DNA from: Streptococcus sp. Marseille-Q0941
GTDB lineage: Bacteria > Bacillota > Bacilli > Lactobacillales > Streptococcaceae
NCBI RefSeq assembly: GCF_943736975.1
Contig: NZ_CALSFO010000008.1
Location: forward strand, 1-64,000
Direction: 5' to 3'
Length of the DNA: 64,000 nucleotides
Part shown: one piece after another, positions 40,234 through 49,380 of the stretch
Layout: each line of letters begins with the position of its first letter
Position numbering within the stretch: position 1 is the first letter of the stretch
Notes under the pieces: generated by a model
Database searches by the model: none
The model's input: the letters and a program-made list of their open reading frames with translations, nothing else
What the model was told of the DNA's origin: nothing
Position numbers and translations under genes: made by a program

Positions 40234-40378
40234 TTGAAATAAAGCTCCAATTATGATAAAATGAAACTTGTCGTGTGAACGATAATACTCATTCTTGATG
40301 AATTGTGAAACTGTTGCCTTCGGGTTGTTTTGCGAGCTGAAATCGAGAAGAGGAAAAAACAAAAAAGGAGAAATACTC
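40234..40378 (+). promoter_or_regulatory. rpsB promoter and about 110-nt 5' leader
   Basis: -35 TTGAAA (40234-40239), 17-bp spacer, -10 TAAAAT (40257-40262). The predicted transcript carries a leader of roughly 110 nt containing small repeats (ATTC-TTGAT-GAAT near 40290; CCTTCGGG near 40318, a UUCG tetraloop) before the RBS AAAAGGAG. Length and structure suggest ribosomal-protein S2 autoregulation, but I cannot match it to a named RNA family. Confidence 0.6.
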
Positions 40379-41161
40379 ATGGCAGTAATTTCAATGAAAC
40401 AACTTCTTGAGGCTGGTGTACACTTTGGTCACCAAACTCGTCGCTGGAACCCTAAGATGGCTAAGTACATCTTCACTGAGCGTAACGGAATCCACGTTAT
40501 CGACTTGCAACAAACTGTAAAATACGCTGACCAAGCTTACGACTTTATGCGTGATGCAGCAGCTAATGATGCAGTTGTATTGTTTGTCGGTACTAAGAAA
40601 CAAGCTGCTGACGCTGTTAAAGAAGAAGCAGAACGTTCAGGTCAATACTACATCAACCACCGTTGGTTGGGTGGAACTCTTACTAACTGGGGAACTATCC
40701 AAAAACGTATCGCTCGTTTGAAAGAAATCAAACGTATGGAAGAAGAAGGAATCTTCGACGTTCTTCCTAAGAAAGAAGTTGCACTTCTCAACAAACAACG
40801 TGCACGTCTTGAAAAATTCTTGGGTGGTATCGAAGATATGCCTCGTATCCCAGATGTAATGTACGTAGTTGACCCACATAAAGAGCAAATCGCTGTTAAA
40901 GAAGCTAAAAAATTGGGTATCCCAGTTGTAGCGATGGTTGACACAAACACTGACCCAGATGATATCGATGTAATCATCCCAGCTAACGATGACGCTATCC
41001 GCGCAGTTAAGTTGATCACAGCTAAATTGGCAGACGCTATCATCGAAGGTCGCCAAGGTGAAGATGCTGTAGCAGCAGTTGAAGCAGAATTTGCAGCTTC
41101 AGAAGCTCAAGCAGATTCAATCGAAGAAATCGTTGAAGTTGTTGAAGGCGACAACGCTTAA
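40379..41161 (+). CDS. rpsB: 30S ribosomal protein S2
   Basis: 260 residues beginning [20 protein letters not shown], the universal S2 start; an in-frame extension of 28 residues upstream lies in the leader and is rejected. Key segments are [24 protein letters not shown] and the C-terminal acidic tail. Codon use is strongly biased toward preferred codons (aac, gaa, cgt), as expected for a highly expressed gene. Paired with tsf downstream. Confidence 0.98.
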   Translation: MAVISMKQLLEAGVHFGHQTRRWNPKMAKYIFTERNGIHVIDLQQTVKYADQAYDFMRDAAANDAVVLFVGTKKQAADAVKEEAERSGQYYINHRWLGGTLTNWGTIQKRIARLKEIKRMEEEGIFDVLPKKEVALLNKQRARLEKFLGGIEDMPRIPDVMYVVDPHKEQIAVKEAKKLGIPVVAMVDTNTDPDDIDVIIPANDDAIRAVKLITAKLADAIIEGRQGEDAVAAVEAEFAASEAQADSIEEIVEVVEGDNA

Positions 41162-41182
41162 TTCGTATAAATAGTAATTACC

Positions 41183-41218
41183 TAGGAGGGCGGGGCTTAG
41201 CCCGGCTCTCCTATTTTT
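41183..41218 (+). terminator. Hairpin with T-run between rpsB and tsf (partial terminator)
   Basis: TAGGAG (41183) pairs with CTCCTA (41208), enclosing GGGC-TTA-GCCC, then TTTTT. Because tsf has no evident separate promoter, this probably tunes the S2 : EF-Ts ratio by partial termination. Confidence 0.7.
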
Positions 41219-41240
41219 AAAAAAATATAGGAGAATCAAA

Positions 41241-42281
41241 ATGGCAGAAATTACAGCTAAACTTGTTAAAGAGTTACGTGAAAAATCTGGTGCTGGTGTC
41301 ATGGACGCTAAAAAAGCATTGGTTGAAGTTGAAGGTGATATCGAAAAAGCGATCGAATTGCTTCGCGAAAAAGGTATGGCTAAAGCAGCTAAGAAAGCTG
41401 ACCGTGTTGCTGCAGAAGGTTTGACTGGTGTATTTGTTAACGGTAACGTTGCAGCAGTAGTTGAAGTAAATGCTGAAACTGACTTCGTTGCGAAAAACGC
41501 TCAATTCGTTGAATTGGTAAATGCAACTGCAAAAGTAATCGCTGAAGGAAAACCAGCTAACAACGAAGAAGCTCTTGCTTTGACAATGCCTTCAGGAGAA
41601 ACTCTTGAAGCAGCGTATGTATCTGCAACTGCTACTATCGGAGAAAAAATCTCATTCCGTCGTTTTGCTTTGCTTGAAAAAACAGATGCCCAACACTTTG
41701 GAGCTTACCAACACAACGGTGGACGTATCGGTGTTATCTCTGTTATCGAAGGTGGAGACGAAGCACTTGCTAAACAAATCTCAATGCACATCGCAGCGAT
41801 GAAACCAACAGTTCTTTCATACAAAGAATTGGACGCTCAATTCGTTAAAGATGAGTTGGCACAATTGAACCATGTTATCGACCAAGATAACGAAAGCCGT
41901 GCAATGGTTGGCAAACCAGCACTACCACACTTGAAATTTGGTTCAAAAGCTCAATTGACTGACGAAGTAATCGCTCAAGCTGAAGCTGACATTAAAGCTG
42001 AATTGGCAGCAGAAGGTAAACCAGAAAAAATCTGGGACAAAATCATCCCAGGGAAAATGGACCGTTTCATGCTTGACAACACTAAAGTAGACCAAGCTTA
42101 CACACTTCTTGCACAAGTTTACATCATGGATGACAGCAAGACAGTTGAAGCATACCTTGAATCAGTTAACGCTTCAGTAGTTGAGTTCGCTCGCTTTGAA
42201 GTTGGTGAAGGTATCGAAAAAGCTGCGAATGACTTTGAAGCTGAAGTTGCGGCTACAATGGCAGCAGCCTTGAACAACTAA
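41241..42281 (+). CDS. tsf: Elongation factor Ts
   Basis: Guanine-nucleotide exchange factor for EF-Tu. 346 residues: UBA-like N-terminus ([20 protein letters not shown]), the EF-Tu contact motif [11 protein letters not shown] (about 77-87), and an extended core with an insertion typical of streptococci. Highly biased codon use. RBS AGGAG precedes ATG by 7 bases. Followed by two terminators. Confidence 0.98.
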   Translation: MAEITAKLVKELREKSGAGVMDAKKALVEVEGDIEKAIELLREKGMAKAAKKADRVAAEGLTGVFVNGNVAAVVEVNAETDFVAKNAQFVELVNATAKVIAEGKPANNEEALALTMPSGETLEAAYVSATATIGEKISFRRFALLEKTDAQHFGAYQHNGGRIGVISVIEGGDEALAKQISMHIAAMKPTVLSYKELDAQFVKDELAQLNHVIDQDNESRAMVGKPALPHLKFGSKAQLTDEVIAQAEADIKAELAAEGKPEKIWDKIIPGKMDRFMLDNTKVDQAYTLLAQVYIMDDSKTVEAYLESVNASVVEFARFEVGEGIEKAANDFEAEVAATMAAALNN

Positions 42282-42287
42282 TCATAC

Positions 42288-42354
42288 AAAAGGAAGCAAA
42301 TTTGCTTCCTTTTTCTTTTATAAAAATTTAAAAGCCCTTTAACAAGGGCTTTTT
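42288..42354. terminator. Tandem terminators between tsf and cysK
   Basis: First hairpin AAGGAAGCAAA/TTTGCTTCCTT with T-run (42288-42314) ends tsf. A second, AAAGCCCTT/AAGGGCTTT (42330-42354), is flanked by A and T runs and works for both tsf and convergent cysK. Confidence 0.92.
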
Positions 42355-42366
42355 GTATTTAGGAGA

Positions 42367-43293
42367 CTACACTTCAAATTCATAGAGCGCTGTAGATAGA
42401 TAACGTTCTCCGTTATCTGGTGCGAGTGCAAGTACTTTTTTACCTGCTCCAAGTTTTTTAGCAACTTCAATAGCTGCATAGATAGCTGCAGCAGAAGAAA
42501 TACCTACTAAGAAGCCTTCTTTTCCGCCAATCTCACGGCCAAGCGTAAGTGCATCATCTGATGTTACACGGACGATACCGTCATAGGCTTTTGTATCAAG
42601 TGTATCAGGAATAAATCCAGCTGAAATACCTTGAATTTTGTGAGGTCCAGGTTTTTCACCGGATAAGATGGCAGACTCATCAGCTTCAACCGCAAAAACT
42701 TGAATGTTTGGATTGACAGCTTTTAATGCATGAGAAACACCTGAGATCGTTCCACCGGTACCAACACCACCTACAAAGGCATCTAGTCCATCAGAACCGA
42801 AAGCAGCTAGTATTTCAGCTCCTGTTGTTCTTTCGTGAACTTCTGGGTTAGCTTGGTTGACGAATTGTAAAGGTAGGAAACCATCGCGCTCAGCAGCAAT
42901 TTCTTGCGCTTTTGCAATCGCACCTTTCATACCTTCACTACCAGGAGTAAGGACTAGTTCAGCACCATAAGCTTGGATAATCTTACGGCGTTCAACACTC
43001 ATTGTTTCAGGCATAACGATGACAACTTTATAACCTTTAGCAGCACCAACCCATGAAAGACCGATACCAGTGTTCCCGCTTGTTGCTTCTACAATAGTAG
43101 AGCCTGGTTTCAGTTTACCCTCTTGTTCTGCTTTTTCAATCATGCTAAGAGCAATGCGGTCTTTAACGGAAGAACCTGGGTTGAAAGCTTCCAGTTTTAC
43201 ATAAACATCTGCTGCACCTTCTGGTACAATGTTATTCAATTTAACAATCGGTGTTTTTCCGATGAGTTCAGTGATATTGTTATAAATAGCCAT
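42367..43293 (-). CDS. cysK: Cysteine synthase (O-acetylserine sulfhydrylase A)
   Basis: PLP enzyme condensing O-acetylserine with sulfide to cysteine. 308 residues with the PLP lysine in [10 protein letters not shown] (about K42), the substrate loop [10 protein letters not shown] and the phosphate-binding VGTGGTISG. Cysteine-synthase A versus CysM cannot be separated firmly; pneumococcal annotation uses cysM for this locus. A promoter TTTACA, 17 bp, TATACT (43351-43323, minus) is upstream. Confidence 0.95.
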   Translation of the reverse strand: MAIYNNITELIGKTPIVKLNNIVPEGAADVYVKLEAFNPGSSVKDRIALSMIEKAEQEGKLKPGSTIVEATSGNTGIGLSWVGAAKGYKVVIVMPETMSVERRKIIQAYGAELVLTPGSEGMKGAIAKAQEIAAERDGFLPLQFVNQANPEVHERTTGAEILAAFGSDGLDAFVGGVGTGGTISGVSHALKAVNPNIQVFAVEADESAILSGEKPGPHKIQGISAGFIPDTLDTKAYDGIVRVTSDDALTLGREIGGKEGFLVGISSAAAIYAAIEVAKKLGAGKKVLALAPDNGERYLSTALYEFEV

Positions 43294-43322
43294 GTTAGCA
43301 CCTCTTTATATAAGATGCTTCT

Positions 43323-43351
43323 AGTATAACGCTAACTTTTCCTTTTGTAAA
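43323..43351 (-). promoter_or_regulatory. cysK promoter
   Basis: On the minus strand -35 TTTACA (43351-43346), 17-bp spacer, -10 TATACT (43328-43323). No CysR-type operator is recognised. Confidence 0.65.
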
Positions 43352-43358
43352 ATATAGA

Positions 43359-43381
43359 AATCCTATCAAAGCGATAGGATT
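43359..43381. terminator. Hairpin between yigZ and cysK
   Basis: AATCCTATC pairs perfectly with GATAGGATT around a 5-base loop. It lies about 105 bases past the yigZ stop and just upstream of the cysK promoter, so it probably insulates cysK from yigZ transcription, though the U-tract on that strand is weak. Confidence 0.65.
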
Positions 43382-43485
43382 CTTTTATATCAATGATCTA
43401 AAGCATTAATTCTCAGACGGTTTTGCTCGCAAAAATTTCCAGCGAGTTCATTGCTTCATTTTCCGAACACCATATTTTCTCATTT

Positions 43486-44121
43486 TTAAGCTAAGTCAAC
43501 AGGAACTTCAACTTCTCGTAAACCTTGGTCTGTTAAGGTGACTTTCCCATTGAAAAATTCAATAAGGGCAGCTTTGATACCTTCTTTATCCTCTTTATCA
43601 ACAAAGATTGTCGTTTCAACTTGATCTGTAAAGTTGGTTTCCAGTTCTACAAGATGATGTTCTTTAAGAAAGTTCCCATATTCTTGATATTGAGCATAAG
43701 TCATGTGAATCTGAATGCCTACTTGCTCTTTGATTTCAATAATGCCAATTTCTTTGACTGCCAATGCGACACTTCCTGCATAAGCACGAATGAGGCCTCC
43801 GGCACCCAGCTTAATACCACCGAAATAACGAGTAACGACTACGCAAACATTGGTCAAATTGTGATTTTCTAGAACCCCTAGCATAGGTACACCAGCAGTT
43901 CCACTTGGCTCACCATCATCACTGGTTCGCTTAATTTCGCTACGTTCTCCGATTATAAAAGCAGAGCAGTTGTGAGTTGCTTTATAGTGTTCTTTCTTAA
44001 TAGCTGTGATGAAAGCACGAGCTTCTTCTTCACTATAGACACGTTTTGCATGGCAAATGAAACGAGATTTTTTGATTTCTTCTTGGACTTGTCCGTCCTC
44101 TTTAATTGTTCTAAATTCCAT
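43486..44121 (-). CDS. yigZ: IMPACT/YigZ family protein
   Basis: 211-residue YigZ (UPF0029/IMPACT) protein. The N-terminal domain carries KKSRFICHAKRV and the family signature GEPSGTAGVPMLGVLENH...VVVTRYFGGIKLGAGGLIRAY. The C-terminal DUF1949 domain is an RNA-binding-like fold. Function in bacteria is unclear; it may relate to translation. Divergent from comFA with only 55 bp between start codons, as in pneumococcus. Confidence 0.93.
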   Translation of the reverse strand: MEFRTIKEDGQVQEEIKKSRFICHAKRVYSEEEARAFITAIKKEHYKATHNCSAFIIGERSEIKRTSDDGEPSGTAGVPMLGVLENHNLTNVCVVVTRYFGGIKLGAGGLIRAYAGSVALAVKEIGIIEIKEQVGIQIHMTYAQYQEYGNFLKEHHLVELETNFTDQVETTIFVDKEDKEGIKAALIEFFNGKVTLTDQGLREVEVPVDLA

Positions 44122-44161
44122 GGTTTTATTGTACTAAAAAATCATATAAAGCGCTAGTTTT

Positions 44162-44169
44162 TCCGAACA
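44162..44169 (+). promoter_or_regulatory. Candidate SigX com-box of comFA
   Basis: TCCGAACA preceded by a T-run resembles the com-box consensus TACGAATA (6 of 8). It ends only 7 bases before the comFA ATG, leaving no room for a normal ribosome-binding site, so the competence transcript could be leaderless. Confidence 0.6.
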
Positions 44170-44176
44170 TATAAGT

Positions 44177-45475
44177 ATGAAAGTAAATCCAAATTATCTA
44201 GGCCGACTTTTTACAGAACAAGAATTAAGTGTAGAAGAAAAACAACTGGCAGTAAAAATGCAGAGTATGAAAAAAGAGAAGGGAAAACTTGTTTGTCAAC
44301 GATGTGATAGTATGATTCAAGAGGAATGGAAATTACCTATTGATGCTTACTACTGTCGCGAATGTTTGTTAATGAAGCGAGTAAGGAGCGATCAAGCGTT
44401 ATACTACTTCCCTCAGGAAGAATTTCCTAAGCAAGATGTTCTTAAGTGGCAGGGACAATTAACTCCTTTTCAAGAGAAAGTATCAAAAGGTTTGCTTCAA
44501 GCACTAGAAAGTCAGCAACCGACCTTAGTTCATGCCGTGACTGGGGCAGGAAAGACAGAGATGATTTATCAAGTTGTTGCCCAGGTTATTAATGATGGCG
44601 GGGCAGTTTGTCTAGCCAGCCCCCGTATAGATGTTTGCTTAGAATTACATAAGCGATTACAGAACGATTTTGACTGTGAAATTGCGTTACTGCATGGCGA
44701 GTCTGAACCATACTTTCGAACACCACTAGTTGTTGCAACAACGCATCAATTATTAAAGTTTTATCACGCTTTTGATTTATTAATAGTAGATGAAGTAGAT
44801 GCATTCCCCTATGTTGACAATAGAATGCTTTACAACGCTGTAAAGAATTGTGTAAAGGAAAATGGGCTCAGCATCTTTCTTACAGCAACTTCTACAGATG
44901 AGTTGGATAAAAAGGTTCGCTTAGGAGAGTTGAAAAGGCTGAGCTTGCCAAGACGGTTTCATGGAAATCCTTTGATTATTCCCAAACCAGTCTGGTTATC
45001 AGAATTGGACAGTTACTTAGAAAAACTTCGTTTACCAGCAAGGCTAAAAAGCTATATTGAAAAACAAAGAAAAACTGGCTATCCTTTACTCATTTTTGCA
45101 TCCGAGATCAAAAAAGGAGAAAAGTTAAAGGAAATCTTGCAGCTACAGTTTCCAAATGAGAAGATTGGCTTTGTATCTTCAGTTACTGAGAACCGATTAG
45201 AACAAGTTCAAGCATTTAGGGATAAGGAATTAACTATATTGATAAGTACGACCATATTGGAACGAGGAGTTACCTTCCCTTGTGTAGATGTAGTTGTAGT
45301 GGAGGCCAATCATCGCCTCTTTACAAAATCAAGTCTCATTCAAATTGGAGGGCGTGTAGGTCGAAGTATGGATAGACCAACTGGAGATTTGATTTTCTTT
45401 CATGATGGATTAAATAGTTCGATTAAGAATGCTATAAAAGAAATTAAACTGATGAACAAGGAGGCTGGCTTATGA
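44177..45475 (+). CDS. comFA: DNA uptake helicase ComFA
   Basis: Late competence superfamily 2 helicase/translocase that drives entry of single-stranded DNA. 432 residues: an N-terminal four-cysteine zinc site (CQRCDS and YYCREC, about 38-60), Walker A TGAGKTEM, DEAD-type box VDEVDAF, motif III TATSTDE and motif VI QIGGRVGRS. The stop overlaps the comFC start. No Shine-Dalgarno is seen before the ATG. Expected to be induced by SigX during competence. Confidence 0.96.
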   Translation: MKVNPNYLGRLFTEQELSVEEKQLAVKMQSMKKEKGKLVCQRCDSMIQEEWKLPIDAYYCRECLLMKRVRSDQALYYFPQEEFPKQDVLKWQGQLTPFQEKVSKGLLQALESQQPTLVHAVTGAGKTEMIYQVVAQVINDGGAVCLASPRIDVCLELHKRLQNDFDCEIALLHGESEPYFRTPLVVATTHQLLKFYHAFDLLIVDEVDAFPYVDNRMLYNAVKNCVKENGLSIFLTATSTDELDKKVRLGELKRLSLPRRFHGNPLIIPKPVWLSELDSYLEKLRLPARLKSYIEKQRKTGYPLLIFASEIKKGEKLKEILQLQFPNEKIGFVSSVTENRLEQVQAFRDKELTILISTTILERGVTFPCVDVVVVEANHRLFTKSSLIQIGGRVGRSMDRPTGDLIFFHDGLNSSIKNAIKEIKLMNKEAGL

Positions 45476-46134
45476 ATTGTTTACTATGTGGACAGCATTT
45501 GAAAAGCAATCTAACCTTTAGCAATCTACTCTTGTTAAAAAAAGAGGAGACTTCAGTCTGTGTAACTTGTTCTGAAAGTTTTGAAAGGATTGGGGAAGAA
45601 CATTGCCCAAACTGTCATAAAAAAGGGGTGTCAACTTCGTGTAAAGATTGTCAAATTTGGTGTAAAGAAGGGATTGATGTAGAACATCAGGCAATTTTTG
45701 TTTATAATCAAGCAATGAAAGACTTTTTTAGTCGTTATAAATTTGATGGTGATTATATACTTCGAAAGGTTTTTGCATCGATTTTGAGGGATTCCCTAAT
45801 CAACTATAAGGACTACCATTTTCTTTTAATCCCATTAAGTCCTGAGAGATATGCAACAAGAGGTTTTAATCAGGTTGCAGGTTTAATAGAAGCTACAGGT
45901 CTTTCCTATGAGAATCTTTTAGAAAAAAGAGAAGAGAAAGCAAGTTCTTCAAAAACTCGTTCAGAACGTTTAGCGACTGAACTTCCTTTTTTTATTAAAG
46001 ATGGCGCCACGGTTCCCAAAAAGATTTTATTGATTGATGATATATATACTACAGGAGTGACACTTAATCGTGTGAAAAAACTACTTGAGAATGCAGGAGC
46101 AGAAGAGGTTAGAACATTTTCCCTCGTAAGATGA
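45472..46134 (+). CDS. comFC: Competence protein ComFC (phosphoribosyltransferase-like)
   Basis: 220-residue late competence protein. N-terminal zinc-ribbon pairs CLLCGQ, CVTC, CPNC and CKDC, then a phosphoribosyltransferase fold with PRPP-type loop ILLIDDIYTTGVTL (about 182-195). It partners ComFA in DNA uptake; its catalytic role, if any, is unknown. Starts within the comFA stop (ATGA), so translation is coupled. Confidence 0.95.
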   Translation: MNCLLCGQHLKSNLTFSNLLLLKKEETSVCVTCSESFERIGEEHCPNCHKKGVSTSCKDCQIWCKEGIDVEHQAIFVYNQAMKDFFSRYKFDGDYILRKVFASILRDSLINYKDYHFLLIPLSPERYATRGFNQVAGLIEATGLSYENLLEKREEKASSSKTRSERLATELPFFIKDGATVPKKILLIDDIYTTGVTLNRVKKLLENAGAEEVRTFSLVR

Positions 46135-46143
46135 GGAAAAAGA

Positions 46144-46172
46144 TTGCAATAATTTTTTGAAAGCGTTATAAT
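46144..46172 (+). promoter_or_regulatory. hpf promoter
   Basis: -35 TTGCAA (46144-46149), 17-bp spacer, -10 TATAAT (46167-46172), about 40 bases before the hpf start. It gives hpf vegetative or stationary-phase expression separate from the competence operon. Confidence 0.75.
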
Positions 46173-46214
46173 AAATATAGAAAAAACAAATATGTTTAGA
46201 AAGAAGGTACTTAT

Positions 46215-46763
46215 ATGATTAAATATAGTATCCGTGGTGAAAACCTAGAAGTAACAGAAGCAATTCGTGATTATGTAGTTTCTAAACTCGAAAAGATCGA
46301 AAAATACTTCCAAGCAGACCAAGAACTAGATGCACGTGTAAACTTGAAAGTGTATCGTGAAAAGACTGCTAAGGTGGAAGTAACGATTCCGCTTGGGTCT
46401 ATTACCCTTCGTGCAGAAGACGTTTCTCAAGATATGTATGGATCTATTGATTTGGTGACAGATAAGATTGAGCGTCAAATCCGTAAGAATAAAACTAAAA
46501 TTGAACGTAAAAACAGAAACAAAGTTTCTACTAGCCAATTATTTACAGATGCTTTGGTTGAAGAGGCAGATGTAGCTCAAGCTAAAGTTGTTCGTTCAAA
46601 ACAAATTGATTTAAAACCAATGGATCTTGAAGAAGCACTCCTTCAAATGGACCTATTGGGACATGATTTCTTTATTTACATTGATGTTGACGATGAAACA
46701 ACGAATGTTATTTATCGACGTGAAGATGGAGACATTGGTCTTCTTGAAGTAAAAGAATCATAA
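46215..46763 (+). CDS. hpf: Long-form ribosome hibernation promoting factor
   Basis: Binds the decoding region of 30S and dimerises 70S into inactive 100S ribosomes. 182 residues make it the long HPF: the N-terminal RaiA/YfiA domain (1-100, IKYSIRGENLEVTEAIRDYV) and the C-terminal dimerisation domain (about 125-180, PMDLEEALLQMDLLGHDFFIY). Also upregulated in competent pneumococci as recalled. Followed by a strong terminator. Confidence 0.96.
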   Translation: MIKYSIRGENLEVTEAIRDYVVSKLEKIEKYFQADQELDARVNLKVYREKTAKVEVTIPLGSITLRAEDVSQDMYGSIDLVTDKIERQIRKNKTKIERKNRNKVSTSQLFTDALVEEADVAQAKVVRSKQIDLKPMDLEEALLQMDLLGHDFFIYIDVDDETTNVIYRREDGDIGLLEVKES

Positions 46764-46783
46764 TCCTAAGTATGATTTGATTA

Positions 46784-46817
46784 AAAAGGTGGTTTACACT
46801 AGTGTAAACCACCTTTT
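46784..46817. terminator. Perfect-palindrome terminator after hpf
   Basis: A 34-bp perfect palindrome (AAAAGGTGGTTTACACT and its exact complement) with A and T ends. It is a strong terminator able to act on either strand. Confidence 0.93.
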
Positions 46818-46915
46818 GTATTCATGTGCACTACAACTGAGCACAAGTGTTATTCCTTCTTTAAAGGTCGCTTTTTTAGTGCAAATATGGTATAATATTG
46901 CGCAAGAGGTTTGTA

Positions 46916-48889
46916 ATGAAAAAAAATGAAATGAATCCCTTTTTTATATACTTATTTGCTGGGATTGCCTTTATAATCATGACTGTATTAGTTATTTTTC
47001 TTCAAAATAACCTAGTCACAATAGCATGCTTATTTTTCTTGATGGTGGCATTTCTTTTGCTATTTTATTTTCAGAAGAAATATTATCAGAAAACAGAAAT
47101 TGAACAGATCCAGTACGTAAACCATCAGGCGGAAGATAGTTTAAGTTCACTCTTAGAACAGATGCCTGTTGGAGTTGTCAAGATAAACATGGAAAGTAGT
47201 GAGATTGAGTGGTTCAACCCTTACGCAGAGTTAATGTTGACAACGGAAGATGGAGAAATTGATCTTCCTCAAGTTCAAGAAATTATAAAAACATCCATCA
47301 CTTCGCCTGGCATTTATGCTAATGTAGGGGAAAAACGTTATGCGGTGCATCTAGATAGAAATTCTGGTGTGCTCTACTTTTTTGATGTTTCTGGAGAGTA
47401 CGAAGCCACAGTAGAATTGGTTACGAGTCGCCCTGTAATTGGTATTATTTCAGTAGATAATTATGATGATTTAGAGAACGAAACATCTGAATCAGATATC
47501 AGTCATATTAATAGTTTTGTTGCGAATTTTGTCGCAGAATTTACCGGAAAACATCAGATGTTTTCTCGTAGAGTGACTATGGATCGTTTTTACTTGTTTA
47601 CTGACTATACGGTATTGGAACATTTGATGCAGGACAAGTTTTCTGTGATTGATACCTTCCGTGAAGAAGCTAAGCAGAGAGATTTAGCCTTAACCATGAG
47701 TATGGGCTTTTCATACGGTGATGGCGATCATGAGAGTATTGGTAAAGTTGCTTTATCCAATCTCAATCTTGCAGAAGTTCGGGGTGGAGACCAAGTCGTT
47801 GTAAAAGAAAACGATGAAACGAAGAATCCAATTTATTTTGGTGGAGGCTCTGCAGCTTCTATTAAGCGAACAAGAACACGTACTAGAGCGATGATGACGG
47901 CGATCTCTGAAAAATTAAAGAGTGTCGATTGTGTATTTGTTGTTGGTCATAAAAACTTAGACATGGATGCTTTGGGATCTGCGGTCGGTATGCAATTGTT
48001 TTCTAGTAACGTCTTGGACGAAAGTTACGTAGTCTATGATGCAGAACAAATGTCTCCGGACATCCATCGTGCCATTCAATTTTTAGAAAATGAGGGAGTT
48101 ACAAAACTTCTTCCTCTAAATCAGGCTATGGGAATGGTCACGAATCGCTCCTTGTTGGTGATGGTGGACCATTCTAAGACGGCCTTGACTTTATCAAAAG
48201 AGTTTTATGATTTATTCACACAAACGATTGTTATTGACCACCATAGACGAGATCAGGATTTCCCAGAAAATGCTGTTATCACCTATATCGAGAGTGGAGC
48301 AAGTAGCGCGAGTGAGCTTGTAACAGAGTTGATCCAATTCCAAAACTCTAAGAAATCACGTTTAAGTCGGATCCAAGCTAGTGTTCTCATGGGTGGTATG
48401 ATGCTGGATACTAAGAATTTCACCTCTCGTGTGACTAGCCGAACCTTTGACGTGGCAAGTTATCTAAGAACACGTGGTAGTGACAGTATTGTAATCCAAG
48501 AACTTGCAGCAACTGACTTTGAAGAATATCGATTGGTAAATGAGCTTATCTTGCAAGGACAGGCCGTACAACCTTCTATTCTCGTGGCTCAGGCCAAGGA
48601 TAGTAAGGAGTATGATACTGTAGTGATCAGTAAAGCAGCTGATACGATGTTAGCTATGTCAGGTATTGAAGCTAGCTTTGTCATTGCAAAAAACAGCCAA
48701 GGAGATATTTCCATTTCTGCACGAAGTCGAAGTAAGATCAATGTGCAACGGATTATGGAAGAATTAGGTGGTGGAGGCCACTTCAATCTGGCAGCAGCCC
48801 GACTGACAGATATGAGTCTGCAAGAAGCGGCTGATAGACTAAAAACCGTTATTTCTAATGAAATTAGAGAAGAGGAGACAGAAGAATGA
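46916..48889 (+). CDS. gdpP: Cyclic-di-AMP phosphodiesterase GdpP (Pde1)
   Basis: Membrane phosphodiesterase that hydrolyses c-di-AMP to pApA, affecting osmotic and beta-lactam responses. 657 residues: two membrane helices (about 8-55), a degenerate PAS (about 75-150), a degenerate GGDEF, and the DHH-DHHA1 module with [30 protein letters not shown] and [10 protein letters not shown]. The start is ATG 46916 with AAGAGG upstream; an in-frame TTG 18 bases earlier is rejected. -10 TATAAT is at 46891-46896. Overlaps rplI by 4 bases. Confidence 0.96.
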   Translation: MKKNEMNPFFIYLFAGIAFIIMTVLVIFLQNNLVTIACLFFLMVAFLLLFYFQKKYYQKTEIEQIQYVNHQAEDSLSSLLEQMPVGVVKINMESSEIEWFNPYAELMLTTEDGEIDLPQVQEIIKTSITSPGIYANVGEKRYAVHLDRNSGVLYFFDVSGEYEATVELVTSRPVIGIISVDNYDDLENETSESDISHINSFVANFVAEFTGKHQMFSRRVTMDRFYLFTDYTVLEHLMQDKFSVIDTFREEAKQRDLALTMSMGFSYGDGDHESIGKVALSNLNLAEVRGGDQVVVKENDETKNPIYFGGGSAASIKRTRTRTRAMMTAISEKLKSVDCVFVVGHKNLDMDALGSAVGMQLFSSNVLDESYVVYDAEQMSPDIHRAIQFLENEGVTKLLPLNQAMGMVTNRSLLVMVDHSKTALTLSKEFYDLFTQTIVIDHHRRDQDFPENAVITYIESGASSASELVTELIQFQNSKKSRLSRIQASVLMGGMMLDTKNFTSRVTSRTFDVASYLRTRGSDSIVIQELAATDFEEYRLVNELILQGQAVQPSILVAQAKDSKEYDTVVISKAADTMLAMSGIEASFVIAKNSQGDISISARSRSKINVQRIMEELGGGGHFNLAAARLTDMSLQEAADRLKTVISNEIREEETEE

Positions 48890-49338
48890 AAGTAATCTTT
48901 TTAGCAGATGTAAAGGGTAAAGGGAAAAAAGGCGAGATTAAGGAAGTTCCAACAGGTTATGCACAAAACTTTTTAATCAAGAAAAACCTTGCTAAAGAAG
49001 CAACTTCACAAGCTATTGGTGAGTTGCGTGGTAAGCAAAAATCTGAAGAAAAAGCACATGCTCAACTTCTTGCTGAAGCACAAGAAATCAAAGCAAAACT
49101 CGAAGCAGAAGAAACAATCGTCGAGTTTGTTGAAAAAGTTGGCCCAGATGGCCGAACTTTCGGTTCAATTACTAGCAAGAAGATTGCGGAAGAACTTCAA
49201 AAACAATTTGGAATTAAGATTGATAAACGTCATATTCAAGTTCAATCTCCGATTCGAGCAGTTGGCTTGATCGATGTTCCAGTAAAAATTTATCAGGATG
49301 TAACTAGCGTCATCAATCTTCGTGTAAAAGAAGGCTAA
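48886..49338 (+). CDS. rplI: 50S ribosomal protein L9
   Basis: 150-residue two-domain L9: N-terminal [20 protein letters not shown] with the [13 protein letters not shown] signature, a long connecting helix (about 40-75) and a C-terminal domain [13 protein letters not shown]. Translationally coupled to gdpP (ATGA) and upstream of dnaB, an arrangement common in Firmicutes. Confidence 0.97.
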   Translation: MKVIFLADVKGKGKKGEIKEVPTGYAQNFLIKKNLAKEATSQAIGELRGKQKSEEKAHAQLLAEAQEIKAKLEAEETIVEFVEKVGPDGRTFGSITSKKIAEELQKQFGIKIDKRHIQVQSPIRAVGLIDVPVKIYQDVTSVINLRVKEG

Positions 49339-49380
49339 GCTAGATTTGAGAAATGATTTTGTAAAAGGAAGGGAAATCTG

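Noticed and set aside
40295-40378. 28-residue N-terminal extension of rpsB
   Set aside because: S2 proteins start at [10 protein letters not shown], where a good RBS (AAAAGGAG) is found; the extension lies in the structured leader.
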